This document shows, piece by piece, positions 9,006 to 17,735 of a stretch of 64,000 nucleotides of DNA; the first letter of the stretch is position 1, and every line of letters starts with the position of its first letter. The notes beneath the pieces were generated by a model. That model made no database searches. It was not told the DNA's origin and saw only the letters and a program-made list of their open reading frames with translations. Location of the stretch: NCBI GenBank assembly GCA_964522215.1, contig CAZFVR010000008.1:3434-67433 (forward strand). Direction: 5' to 3'. The DNA is from CAG-390 sp964522215 (lineage in GTDB: Bacteria; Bacillota; Clostridia; Oscillospirales; CAG-272). Both the position numbers and the translations under genes were made by a program.

Positions 9006-10628
9006 ATGTCCATCTACACACAGGAAATGCTTGAATCGATAAAGAAGGTAGAAGCTACCCGTGCCGAAAGACTTGGCATGGAGCCCCGCCGCATGACGGC
9101 TGAGGAAAAGGATGCTCTCCTTCGCGAATTCCACCCCGATTATATCGAATCCGAATTCGATACGCTCAAGATCGGCCCCAACAAGGGCGAGCGCGTTCCC
9201 GTGGAGCTTGCTCACATGCTCCAGTCACACAGCCGCATAAAGGCAGGGGACGTGGATCTTGCAGACCCCGATTATGATGTTGACGTTCTCATCATCGGCG
9301 GTGGCGGAGCAGGCTCTGCCGCTGCGATCATGGCACAGGAGAACGGCGCCAACGTTATGATAGTTACAAAGCTTCGCCACGGTGATGCCAACACCATGAT
9401 GGCAGAGGGCGGCATTCAGGCTGCCGATAAGCCCGGCGATTCTCCCGCTATCCACTATCTTGATGCACTTGGCGGCGGTCACTTTAAAAACGTGCCCGAG
9501 CTGCTTGAAAAGCTGGTCACCGAGGGTCCCGGCGCCGTTAAGTGGCTCAACGACCTTGGCGTTATGTTTGATAAGGATGCCGACGGCACCATGATTACCA
9601 CCCACGGCGGCGGAACCTCCCGCAAGAGAATGCACGCCGCAAAGGACTACTCGGGTGCCGAGATCATGCGCGTGCTTCGCGACGAGGTACAAAACCGCGG
9701 TATCCCCGTTGTTGACTTTACCTCCGCTATCGAGCTTATCCTTGACAGCGAGGGCAAGGCTGCGGGTGCCGTGCTTATGAACATGGAAACACACGAGCTT
9801 ATGGTAGCGCGTGCAAAGACCGTTATCATCGCCACGGGCGGTGCGGGCAGAATGCACTACCAGGGCTTCCCTACCTCCAACCACTACGGCGCGACTGCTG
9901 ATGGCTTGGCGCTTGCCTATCGTGTCGGCGCACCCCTTATCTACGCCTACACACTGCAGTACCATCCCACCGGAGCGGCATACCCCTCTCAGATCTTCGG
10001 CGCACTCGTTACCGAAAAGGTGCGTTCTATCGGCGCTATGCTGGTAAATGCCGAGGGTGAGGCCTTTATGCACCCGCTGGAGACACGTGATGTTTCCGCC
10101 GCATCCATCATTCGCGAGTGCCGCGCACGCCACAAGGGCGTTCCGCTTCCCGATGGCGGCTACGGCATTTGGCTGGATACTCCCATGATCGAGGCCAAGG
10201 GCGGCGAGGGAACTATTGAAAAGCGTATCCCCGCCATGATGCGTATGTACGCAAAGTACGGCATCGATATGCGCAAGGTTCCGATCCTTATCTACCCCAC
10301 ACTGCACTACCAGAACGGCGGTATCAAGATCACAGCCGACGGACAGAGCTCGGTACGCGGACTTTACGTTGCGGGCGAGGCTGTTGGCGGCATCCACGGC
10401 GAGAACAGACTTATGGGCAACTCGCTGCTTGATATCATCGTATTCGGCAGAAATGCCGGTGTTAACGCCGCACGTGCGGCCAAGGAGATCGAGCTTGGTG
10501 AGCTTACCCTTGACCACATTGCAAAGTATGATGCGGAGATGGCCGAGGCCGGCATCGTAACAGACGATGTCTCCCCCATCCTCCTCCCCAGATATACACA
10601 CGGCAACCCCAAGTACGAGGCAAAATAA
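9006..10628 (+). CDS. frdA: fumarate reductase/succinate dehydrogenase-type flavoprotein subunit
   Basis: A 540-residue FAD enzyme of the FrdA/SdhA family. Seen: dinucleotide-binding IIGGGGAG at 96-103; the loop GDANTMMAEGG that in the family holds the flavin; THGGGTSRKR; the substrate-site motif QYHPTG with a downstream VRS arginine matching the catalytic Arg; and the C-terminal GLYVAGEAVGG-HGENRLMGNSLL block. The gene lacks a twin-arginine or signal sequence, so it is cytoplasmic. About 90 residues precede the FAD domain, longer than the 5-10 of standard FrdA, and may form a docking segment. Last gene of the cluster; a strong terminator follows. Substrate is inferred as fumarate from the upstream fumarase. 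L-aspartate oxidase is unlikely because an iron-sulfur subunit is present. Confidence 0.85.
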   Translation: MSIYTQEMLESIKKVEATRAERLGMEPRRMTAEEKDALLREFHPDYIESEFDTLKIGPNKGERVPVELAHMLQSHSRIKAGDVDLADPDYDVDVLIIGGGGAGSAAAIMAQENGANVMIVTKLRHGDANTMMAEGGIQAADKPGDSPAIHYLDALGGGHFKNVPELLEKLVTEGPGAVKWLNDLGVMFDKDADGTMITTHGGGTSRKRMHAAKDYSGAEIMRVLRDEVQNRGIPVVDFTSAIELILDSEGKAAGAVLMNMETHELMVARAKTVIIATGGAGRMHYQGFPTSNHYGATADGLALAYRVGAPLIYAYTLQYHPTGAAYPSQIFGALVTEKVRSIGAMLVNAEGEAFMHPLETRDVSAASIIRECRARHKGVPLPDGGYGIWLDTPMIEAKGGEGTIEKRIPAMMRMYAKYGIDMRKVPILIYPTLHYQNGGIKITADGQSSVRGLYVAGEAVGGIHGENRLMGNSLLDIIVFGRNAGVNAARAAKEIELGELTLDHIAKYDAEMAEAGIVTDDVSPILLPRYTHGNPKYEAK

Positions 10629-10655
10629 GCCCCCAAAAGGGTCAAGATAAAAATT

Positions 10656-10689
10656 ACAGGGTGACACCTCGGTGTCACCCTGTTTTATA
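10656..10689 (+). terminator. intrinsic terminator after frdA
   Basis: A perfect inverted repeat, ACAGGGTGACACC against GGTGTCACCCTGT, with a very small loop, is followed by TTTTAT. It closes the fumC-hdr-flx-frd gene run. Confidence 0.9.
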
Positions 10690-11218
10690 GTGGTAGAAGG
10701 TGCGTGAAGTTGGCGCTTCGCGCAGTGAGATCCCGTGAGTGGAACGGAGTGATATTGTGCTTTGCACAGCTATATTCCGCACGATGTGCGGAGTGATATT
10801 TTGCGGCTTTCGCCGCAAAGTGATATGTTCTGCTCCTCGTAATGTGATATTTACGCGGGCAAACGCCGGGCGTGCGATCGCGGAACAATGGATATCGCTT
10901 TTGTCTATGGCCGTGCACAAGCTCCGTAGGGCGGGGGACGGCTCCCGCCGAAAACTATGGATGCAGAAATTAAATGTCTATAGGTGAAAGAATGGATCCT
11001 TACCAAGCCTTCTCATGTCTGAGAAGCGACTCGGCTAATGAAATTCGCCGTTTTGCGAGCTTTCCGGTGATCCATGACGTATGCGGAGGTAAGATCCGAT
11101 CTTTGCGCAAGCAATAATTTCATACTGAAAATATAAATGCAAGCATTATTCAATAGGTAAATGATCGCCGAGCGCGCAAGCATTACCCCAAAACTCGTAG
11201 GAGTATGGTTGACGCCCC
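10690..11218. repeat. gene-free spacer with hairpin/TGATAT repeat array and dispersed repeat copy
   Basis: No credible gene is present in these 530 bases; the short frame at 10739-10987 runs through repeat hairpins. Positions 10690-10880 hold small hairpins (TGTGC/GCACA, CCGCAC/GTGCGG, TTGCGG/CCGCAA) separated every 20-26 bases by TGATAT (10750, 10794, 10820, 10845). Positions 10889-10950 are an inverted copy of 58615-58676. Positions 10992-11075 can fold: ATGGATC pairs with GATCCAT and encloses a CTTCTC/GAGAAG hairpin (11009-11026). The last 140 bases show nothing I recognise. Confidence 0.6.
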
Positions 11219-11977
11219 TCAGTCCATCGCCGCGAACATATCAAGGGCGGGGATGATATGTGTATCCCAAAACTGCCATGTATGGTTGCCGGGAGCGGAG
11301 GTGAATGCAAGGTCTATACCCGTGCCGCGGGCGCGCTCGCAAAACAGCAGGTTACCCGCATACAGGCTGTCCTCAGTGCCGCAGGCGGCAAAAAGGCGGG
11401 GGCGGGGAGCATCGGCGGGCGCATCTTTATAGCCGTCAAGCAGGTGCAAAAGATCCCCGTCACTTCCCGGCAGGGTATCCCGGCATCCCTCTCCCCAAAT
11501 GGCGGTGGCCTGCGGCAGCCAGTTGCAGCTTGGCAGTGCGGTGGCAATATCAAGACAGCCGGAGAGCGACGCGGCGGCTGCGTACTGCTCCGGGCGGCGC
11601 AGAGCCAGCAAAAATGCGCCGTAGCCACCCATCGAAAGCCCCGCAATATACGTCCGCTCACGGCGGCGACTGAGCTTGAATATACGGCGGGTGTAGTCCA
11701 CCAGCTCGCGTGAAACATAGCTGAAATGCCGCTTGCCGTACTTCATATCCGTATAAAAGCCGTTCTCGCCGTCCGGCATAACTATCGCCAAATGCCGCTC
11801 TATGGCGTAACGCTCAATGGCTGTCTTGCGGCACCATGATGCGTGATCCCCATGCATTCCGTGCAAAAGATAAACTGTTTTAATGTCCTCCTCCGGGCAG
11901 TCCTCCGGCAGGATCACGTTTATGTGGGTTTCCTGCTCAAGCTGTGCGGATCTGAAATTTACGGTGATAAGTGACAT
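11219..11977 (-). CDS. esterase D/tributyrin esterase-like alpha/beta hydrolase
   Basis: A 252-residue cytoplasmic serine hydrolase of the putative esterase (EstA/esterase D) family. The oxyanion region LLHGMHGD is near residue 40, the nucleophile elbow GLSMGG near residue 115, and the terminal catalytic His is probably in PGNHTWQFWD near residue 237, with an Asp in CGTEDSLY. It starts at the ATG at 11977, preceded by AGGGAG; the frame extends nine codons further but without a better site. It stands alone on the minus strand. Substrates in this family range from acyl esters of short chains to S-formylglutathione; nothing nearby narrows this down. Confidence 0.8.
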   Translation of the reverse strand: MSLITVNFRSAQLEQETHINVILPEDCPEEDIKTVYLLHGMHGDHASWCRKTAIERYAIERHLAIVMPDGENGFYTDMKYGKRHFSYVSRELVDYTRRIFKLSRRRERTYIAGLSMGGYGAFLLALRRPEQYAAAASLSGCLDIATALPSCNWLPQATAIWGEGCRDTLPGSDGDLLHLLDGYKDAPADAPRPRLFAACGTEDSLYAGNLLFCERARGTGIDLAFTSAPGNHTWQFWDTHIIPALDMFAAMD

Positions 11978-12048
11978 CTCTCTCCCTTTGCCCTGCCGAG
12001 GCAAGGCGGCCTTTCTTTTATGTTTGTTTATCCGATCAAATTAAATTA

Positions 12049-12381
12049 TCAAAGCTTGCCTTTTGCCGTCAGCGCGATCAAAAGATCGATGTCATCCGGC
12101 TGCACCGCCGCCTCATGCGCCGAGCGACAGCGCTTTATCGCGCCGCACCTTTGGCAGCGGTGGGTGATGATAAATCCGCGGCGGGGATCCGGCTCGGCTG
12201 ATATCGGCTCAAGCAGACCGCCGCACTCGCAGGCGCGGTCGCCGGGATTTTCATCCACGTGTATCGACCACAGGCAAAATGGGCAGTGGTTGCGTGAGGA
12301 GTAGCCAAGCGGCTCCACCTTTTTTTGGCAGTGCGCGCACACAAAGCCCGAATCATTTTTTGAAAATCTTTTTGTTTCCAT
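12049..12381 (-). CDS. RNHCP domain zinc-ribbon protein
   Basis: A 110-residue protein dominated by the RNHCP domain, named for the motif seen here as SRNHCPFC. Cysteine pairs CAHC, HCPFC, CECG and CQRCG suggest two zinc ribbons, as expected for a small nucleic-acid or protein-binding unit. The function of the family is not known. It is transcribed divergently from zapA and sits 71 bases upstream of the esterase gene, so the two minus-strand genes may be cotranscribed. Confidence 0.85.
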   Translation of the reverse strand: METKRFSKNDSGFVCAHCQKKVEPLGYSSRNHCPFCLWSIHVDENPGDRACECGGLLEPISAEPDPRRGFIITHRCQRCGAIKRCRSAHEAAVQPDDIDLLIALTAKGKL

Positions 12382-12624
12382 TAAAACAGCCCTCCGAATG
12401 GCCGAAACTGCAAACTTTTTTGCAAAAAAAACGCGAAATTTTGCGTTCCGCTCTTTATTCCTGCCGAAATTTATAGTATAATAAATATGTGTATTTATAT
12501 GGTGGCGGCCTGCGGCATCCGCTTTATAATATTATACTATGTTTTACAGTGATAATCAAGCGGCGGGATGAAAAAATCGTCCCTGTTAGTATATTAATTT
12601 GAAGATCTGAAAGGACGGCAAAAA

Positions 12625-13017
12625 ATGGCGTTAAAGCAGAGGTACACCGTTACGGTGGCGGGATATGAGATGAATGTCAGGTCGGACAACACGCCCGACG
12701 AGGTCGAGGAGATAGTGGGTGCTCTGGATCGCGGCATACGCGATGTTTGCGCACGCAACCGCAATCTTCCGCGCAACGAGGCTATCATTTTGTGCGCGCT
12801 CGATGCGTATTCCGAAAAACGCCGCGCCGTTGCCGAGGCGCGCGCCATGGAGGCGCAGCTTATGCGTATTGAGCATGAGTGTGACCTTTTGCGCGCCTAT
12901 ATCGAGCGGCATGCAAAGGTGACGGAGGACGTCGGCGCGGATGCCGACATCGATAACGATGCCGATAACGATGCGGAAAAGGAAAACGATAACTACAATG
13001 AGGTAAGCGAGGCATGA
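12625..13017 (+). CDS. zapA: cell division protein ZapA
   Basis: ZapA binds FtsZ and bundles protofilaments at the division site. The 130-residue protein has the N-terminal ZapA strand region (QRYTVTVAGYEMNVRS), the GALDRGIRDV helix, the NEAIILCALDAYSE segment and then a coiled coil (about residues 70-100). The acidic Asp/Asn-rich tail (ADIDNDADNDA, about 108-120) is low-complexity. AAAGGACGG precedes the ATG. The stop overlaps the U32 peptidase start in ATGA, an arrangement I associate with Clostridia. The 240-base region upstream is AT-rich with TATAAT-like boxes near 12473 and 12525, which likely hold the promoter. Confidence 0.87.
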   Translation: MALKQRYTVTVAGYEMNVRSDNTPDEVEEIVGALDRGIRDVCARNRNLPRNEAIILCALDAYSEKRRAVAEARAMEAQLMRIEHECDLLRAYIERHAKVTEDVGADADIDNDADNDAEKENDNYNEVSEA

Positions 13018-14825
13018 CGGCACGTGTCCTGCCCGAGCTTTTAGCCCCCGCGGGGTCGCCTGAGGCGTTGCGTGCGGCGGTTGCGGCCGGCGCGGATGCC
13101 GTTTATTTTGGTGCATCCGGCTTTAATGCCCGCGCGGGTGCTAAAAATTTTACGGATGCAGAGCTTTGCCGTGCCGTTGAGGTTTGCCACGCAAACGGAG
13201 TGCGGGTGTATCTGACTCTCAACACCCTGGTGTATGACCGCGAGATGCGTGAGCTTATCGCCGCGGCGGAGCGTGCATATCTTGCCGGGGTGGATGCCCT
13301 GATCGTGGCGGATCTCGGTGTTGCCGCGGCAATAAAGCGGACCTTCCCCGACTTTGAATTGCACGCCTCAACACAAATGTCCGGTCACTCGGTGGCGGCG
13401 GCACGAGAGCTGGCGGAGCTGGGCTTTTCCCGCATGGTGCTGGCGCGTGAGCTGTCGCGGGAGGATATTTTTGAGTTTACAAAGCATTCGCCTATCGAGG
13501 CGGAGGTGTTTATACACGGCGCACTTTGCGTCAGCCATTCCGGGCAGTGCCTGTTCTCCTCAATGGTCGGCGGGCGGTCGGGCAATCGCGGCGAGTGCGC
13601 GCAGCCCTGCCGATTGCCCTATAACGGCGGCAGGTATCTGCTCTCGCTTAAGGATAACTGCCTTGCCGCGCATATTCCGGATCTGATAGAGGCGGGCGTG
13701 GCATCGCTTAAGATCGAGGGACGGATGAAAGGTGCGGACTATGTCGGTGGGGTGGTGTCTATCTACCGCCGCCTGCTTGACGAGCGCCGCGCCGCCACCG
13801 AGCGAGAGCTTGACCGTTTGGCGGGCATTTTCTCTCGCTCCGGGTTTACCGACGGCTATTTTTGCGGCAGGATAGACCATGATATGCTCGGCGTTCGTAC
13901 CGAGCGTGATAAACAGCGCACCACGTCACACGGCGCGGGCGCAGGTACAGGTGCGGCGGCGAGTGCGGAGGTATCGGCGGCGTGCCAAAAGCGCGCGCCG
14001 ATAGCTCCCCCGCCAAGGTCGGCGCATTCTGATGAATATTCACCCTGTCGCCCGCAGGGCCGTGGGGTCGCCGCTCGGACGGCGCAAATGCATTCGGTCA
14101 GTCAGCTCACGCCTGCGGCAAGGCGGTATTTTGATATCTCCTTTATTCCGCTTCGCGAGGCGGCAAAGCTGACCCTCTCCGCCGCGGCGGGTGAAAACTG
14201 CGGCGCGATAGGCGCGGCACTGCCCCCGGTCATTCCGGATAGCGAGCTGCCCGGTGTGCGGGCCGAGCTTGCGGCGGCACGTGAGCGCGGTGTGCGGGAT
14301 CTGCTTGTGGGCAATATAGGGCATCTCTCCTTGGCTCGTGAGTTTGATATGCGCCCGCATGGAGATATGCGGCTGAATATATGCAACCGCGAGAGCGCGG
14401 CGGCATATGAGGCGCTGGGCTTTTGCGATATGATACTCTCGCCAGAGCTTACTCTCCCGCGCCTGCGGGATATCGGCGGGCGAACGCAGGCTATCGTTTA
14501 CGGTCGCATTCCGCTTATGGTGACAGAGAAATGCGCGGGTCGCGAGTGCGGCAGCTGTCGCGGCTGTGCCGAGGGCAAAAACAAGCTTATCGACAGGCGC
14601 GGCGTGGCTTTTCCCGTCCTGCGCCAGCCGCGCCATCGCTCGCTTATCGTCAACAGCCTGCCAACATCCATGTCGGATAAACAAAAACAGCTGCAGGAGT
14701 ATGGTCTGCGCGGTCGCCATTTTATCTTCACCGTGGAGAGCGCGGCGGAGGTGGACTCTGTCATTCGCGCATTTGAGGGCGGCCGACCGATCGCGGGCGA
14801 CTGCCGCCGCATAGCTCAAAAATGA
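13014..14825 (+). CDS. peptidase U32 family protein
   Basis: A 603-residue U32 (collagenase-like) protein. The N-terminal TIM-barrel part begins PELLAPAGSPEALRAAV, and the family signature EVFIHGALCVSHSGQC is at about residues 162-177. The relatives UbiU/V, TrhP/RlhA act in RNA or quinone hydroxylation rather than proteolysis, so a true protease role is uncertain. Residues about 300-365 form a low-complexity Gly/Ala/Pro/Arg stretch between the U32 core and the C-terminal half, which looks inserted. The C-terminal half has a cysteine set (CAGRECGSCRGC, about 504-515) suited to an iron-sulfur cluster, as in hydroxylating U32 proteins. Translationally coupled to zapA. Confidence 0.82.
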   Translation: MTARVLPELLAPAGSPEALRAAVAAGADAVYFGASGFNARAGAKNFTDAELCRAVEVCHANGVRVYLTLNTLVYDREMRELIAAAERAYLAGVDALIVADLGVAAAIKRTFPDFELHASTQMSGHSVAAARELAELGFSRMVLARELSREDIFEFTKHSPIEAEVFIHGALCVSHSGQCLFSSMVGGRSGNRGECAQPCRLPYNGGRYLLSLKDNCLAAHIPDLIEAGVASLKIEGRMKGADYVGGVVSIYRRLLDERRAATERELDRLAGIFSRSGFTDGYFCGRIDHDMLGVRTERDKQRTTSHGAGAGTGAAASAEVSAACQKRAPIAPPPRSAHSDEYSPCRPQGRGVAARTAQMHSVSQLTPAARRYFDISFIPLREAAKLTLSAAAGENCGAIGAALPPVIPDSELPGVRAELAAARERGVRDLLVGNIGHLSLAREFDMRPHGDMRLNICNRESAAAYEALGFCDMILSPELTLPRLRDIGGRTQAIVYGRIPLMVTEKCAGRECGSCRGCAEGKNKLIDRRGVAFPVLRQPRHRSLIVNSLPTSMSDKQKQLQEYGLRGRHFIFTVESAAEVDSVIRAFEGGRPIAGDCRRIAQK

Positions 14826-14862
14826 GCGCGCGGCAAATATCCTATTATCGGGGAATACGGCA

Positions 14863-15765
14863 ATGAAAATAAACGGAAGATTTAAAAGCTTTACCGATGG
14901 GCTTGCGATTTTTTTGGCGGTGCTTATCGCCATCTATATCCTGACGGGATATATCAAGAGCGATTCCGGCAAAAATGTATCCATGAGCATGTCTGAAAAG
15001 GTAGAAAAGCTCATAACTACGCCCGCCTATCGGATATACATCGATATTTTTGTACTTTTGCTGGTCTCGGCGGCGGTCGGAATATTTTTGCGGCGGTGGC
15101 CCGCGCTGGGGGTGGTGGCATCGGCCCTGCCGCTGGCGTATGAGCTGTTTTTGCTGACCCAAAAGCTGCTTACAAAGTACCCGACAGCGGTGATCCTTTT
15201 TACCGCGGCGCACGCAGCGGGCGCATTGCTTTATGCCGAGGTCAGTGACAGATCCTTGCGCACGCGGCTTGCACGCCCTGCCGCCGCGGCATTGGTGGGA
15301 ACGCTCGGTGCGGCTTTCTCGGCTCACACCGCTGTCCTTTGCGGGCGCGTTGCGGCATCTGAGGCCACGGCGGCGGAGCTTGCGCGGCACGGGCTGGCGC
15401 CGTCCCCCGCGGTCAAGACCATACCCGGCGCGATAGACAGGATATATGCCGTGTATCTTACCGAGGGGTCGTCCACCGCGCGTACACTGGGGGCGGATCA
15501 CCTTAAAGCACTTGGCGAGAGCGGCGTTCGCGCCGCTTATCGGCGGGCCGTAGAGGGTGATCAGATGGCCGCCTACCTCGGGGTCGCGCTGTTGCTCTTC
15601 GGCGCGGCGGTGCTGGTGTTCTACCTTTCCTCCAAAAAGCTCGGGTGGGCGCGCCTGCTCGTTGCCTTGGTGCCGCTCTCTGTGATATCCGTCCTCCTGA
15701 TCGGGGAGTCGCTCAGCGCGGCGGGGATAGTCCTCCTTTTGGCGGCGTTGTATCTGATAGTGTAA
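14863..15765 (+). CDS. uncharacterised multi-pass membrane protein
   Basis: Not recognised. The 300-residue product has a short basic N-terminus, then hydrophobic helices at roughly 12-30, 58-76, 80-100, 105-125 and 137-160, a soluble stretch of about 80 residues (160-240), and three more helices to the C-terminus (240-300). The soluble loop contains HGLAPSPAVKTIPGAIDRIYAVYL. It starts 37 bases after the U32 gene and ends 27 bases before a terminator, so it is probably the third gene of a zapA operon. A role in the cell envelope or division is suggested only by position. Confidence 0.65.
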   Translation: MKINGRFKSFTDGLAIFLAVLIAIYILTGYIKSDSGKNVSMSMSEKVEKLITTPAYRIYIDIFVLLLVSAAVGIFLRRWPALGVVASALPLAYELFLLTQKLLTKYPTAVILFTAAHAAGALLYAEVSDRSLRTRLARPAAAALVGTLGAAFSAHTAVLCGRVAASEATAAELARHGLAPSPAVKTIPGAIDRIYAVYLTEGSSTARTLGADHLKALGESGVRAAYRRAVEGDQMAAYLGVALLLFGAAVLVFYLSSKKLGWARLLVALVPLSVISVLLIGESLSAAGIVLLLAALYLIV

Positions 15766-15792
15766 GCAAAAGATCAAATAATACACAAAAGT

Positions 15793-15826
15793 CCCGCGCG
15801 GGAATGCTCCCGCGCGGGGCTTTGTT
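15793..15826 (+). terminator. intrinsic terminator of the zapA-U32 operon
   Basis: CCCGCGCGGGA and CTCCCGCGCGGG form a GC-rich stem followed by GCTTTGTTT. Confidence 0.85.
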
Positions 15827-15830
15827 TAGT

Positions 15831-15859
15831 TTGGGTTTAGATTTTAGGTGTAATATAAT
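15831..15859 (+). promoter_or_regulatory. promoter of the fakA-plsX lipid operon
   Basis: TTGGGT (15831-15836), a 17-base spacer and TATAAT (15854-15859). The leader carries an inverted repeat, CGATCCCCGG (15891-15900) with CCGGGGGATCG (15911-15921), separated by ten bases. This could be a leader hairpin or a protein-binding site; it does not match the FapR consensus that controls such genes in Bacillus. Confidence 0.65.
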
Positions 15860-15973
15860 GTCGAAAAAATATATACCAAGTGACAGCGGGCGATCCCCGG
15901 GCGAAAACGGCCGGGGGATCGGGGCATTCTTTGCCGCAGCAACGAATGCGGCTTTTGAGCGGAGGTCAATTAT

Positions 15974-17710
15974 ATGGATACACAAACTAAGGCTATTGAT
16001 GGCGGGATGCTGTTGCGCATGCTCGGCGGCGGGGCGGAGCTGCTCTCCCGCCACACCGAGGAGCTTAACGCGCTTAATGTCTTTCCGGTCGCCGATGGTG
16101 ATACCGGCACAAATATGCTGCGCACCATGGAGGGCGGACTGAAGAGCGTAGCGGGATACGGCGGCGGGGCGGGTGCATCCGCAGGCGGATCCCCCATCGA
16201 CATCGGCGAGGTGGCGCGTGAGTTCGCGGGCGGCGTTTTGCTGTCGGCACGGGGAAATTCCGGCGTTATACTTTCGCAGATATTTGCGGGGATAGGAGAA
16301 GGACTTTCGGGGCTTGGTTCTGCCACAGCGCGCGAGCTTGCCGAGGCTTATCGGCGCGGCATTGAGCGTTCATATGCCGCCGTGCGGCGGCCGGTGGAGG
16401 GCACTATCCTTACTGTTTTCCGGGAGAGCACCGAGTATGCGCTGGCGGGGCTTTCGGAGGATTCGGATATCTGCAACTTTTTCCGTCTGCACATAGAGGA
16501 GGCGCACCGCTCGCTTGAGGCCACGCGCGAGCTTTTGCCTGTGCTGACCGAATCGGATGTTGTGGATTCCGGCGCGGCGGGCTACCTTTGCATTGCCGAG
16601 GGCATGTACCGTGCGCTTTGCGGAGAGGCAGGGGAATACCGTCCGTCTGCCGCCGTGCGTGAGACCTGCGCCGATATATCGCTCTTTACCCGCAAGAGCA
16701 CCCTGCGCGAGGGCTATTGCACCGAATTTTTGCTGAGACTTACCGATTCAAAGGTGGATGTTGACGGCTTTTCCATCGATACCGTCACCTCCCGCCTTGA
16801 TGCCCTGGGCGGTGAGAGCGTTGTGGCGTTGCTGGAGGGGGATATCCTCAAGGTGCATGTCCACACCCGCACGCCGGGCGCGGTGCTTGGCGAGATGCAG
16901 GCATTTGGTGAGTTTTTAACGGTAAAGATAGAAAATATGGATCTTGGGCATTCGGACAGCACCGCACGTCCCGTATCTGCGGCGGATGCGGTCGGCGGGG
17001 CGGACCAAGATCCGACCCCGCCCGCGGCAAAGCCGAAGATAAAAAAGCCCTATGCCGTCATAGCCGTTGCATCAGGTGATGGCATGGAGGCGCTCTTTTA
17101 CGAGCTTGGCGCTGACAGGGTGATACGCGGTGGGCAGTCGCTAAATCCATCGGCGGCGGAATTTGCCCGTGCCTTTGCCGAGTGCGAGGCGGGCGATCTT
17201 ATCGTTTTGCCCAACAACAAAAATATCATCATGGCGGCGCGGCAGGCGGCCGAGCTTTATACCGCCGCGCGCGTTCACGTGCTTGAAACCCGCTCGATGA
17301 CCGAGGGGTACTCGGCACTTTCCGTTATAACCCCGGGCATCAAGGATATCGATCAGCTGCTCGGCGGTGCGGTCAATGCGGCACGCGGTGTGTGCGACGG
17401 CGAGGTCACACGCGCGGTGCGGGATGCGGTGATAGACGGTGTGCAGATACATTGCGGCGAGTGGATGGCACTCTCCCGCGGCAAGCTTGCGGCACTGTCC
17501 GATGACCCGGAGGATGCGCTGGCGGCACTGGTAGAGCATTTAAATGCAGACGGTCTCGGCGAGCTATTAACGGTCTTTGCGGGGCGGGAGGTCACCGATG
17601 AGCGCCGTGCCGTGGTTACCGAGCGACTGCGCCGGGCTTATCCGGAGCTGGAGGTCACCGTTTATTGCGGCGGCCAGGATGTTTACGATTACCTTGCCGC
17701 CATAGAGTGA
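15974..17710 (+). CDS. fakA: DAK2-domain fatty acid kinase subunit FakA-like (YloV family)
   Basis: FakA phosphorylates a fatty acid held by a FakB/DegV protein to give acyl-phosphate. The 578-residue length matches the family. The N-terminal DAK2 kinase domain shows NVFPVADGDTGTNM at about 34-47 (metal and ATP site) and LSARGNSGVILSQ. The middle and C-terminal DegV-like part (about 340-578) includes LPNNKNIIM and the TRSMTEGYSA pattern typical of YloV. GGAGG precedes the ATG. It is followed 25 bases later by plsX and then by a degV gene, exactly the enzymes that use or supply its substrate. A Gly-rich 8-residue run near residue 58 is unusual but short. Confidence 0.88.
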   Translation: MDTQTKAIDGGMLLRMLGGGAELLSRHTEELNALNVFPVADGDTGTNMLRTMEGGLKSVAGYGGGAGASAGGSPIDIGEVAREFAGGVLLSARGNSGVILSQIFAGIGEGLSGLGSATARELAEAYRRGIERSYAAVRRPVEGTILTVFRESTEYALAGLSEDSDICNFFRLHIEEAHRSLEATRELLPVLTESDVVDSGAAGYLCIAEGMYRALCGEAGEYRPSAAVRETCADISLFTRKSTLREGYCTEFLLRLTDSKVDVDGFSIDTVTSRLDALGGESVVALLEGDILKVHVHTRTPGAVLGEMQAFGEFLTVKIENMDLGHSDSTARPVSAADAVGGADQDPTPPAAKPKIKKPYAVIAVASGDGMEALFYELGADRVIRGGQSLNPSAAEFARAFAECEAGDLIVLPNNKNIIMAARQAAELYTAARVHVLETRSMTEGYSALSVITPGIKDIDQLLGGAVNAARGVCDGEVTRAVRDAVIDGVQIHCGEWMALSRGKLAALSDDPEDALAALVEHLNADGLGELLTVFAGREVTDERRAVVTERLRRAYPELEVTVYCGGQDVYDYLAAIE

Positions 17711-17735
17711 CGGCAGGAGCAAAAAGGAGTTTATC

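Noticed and set aside
10690..10880. CRISPR-like array
   Set aside because: The TGATAT words are only six bases and the intervening hairpins differ; no cas genes are nearby.
10739..10987. 82-residue open frame in the spacer
   Set aside because: Runs through hairpins and repeat R1; no ribosome site.
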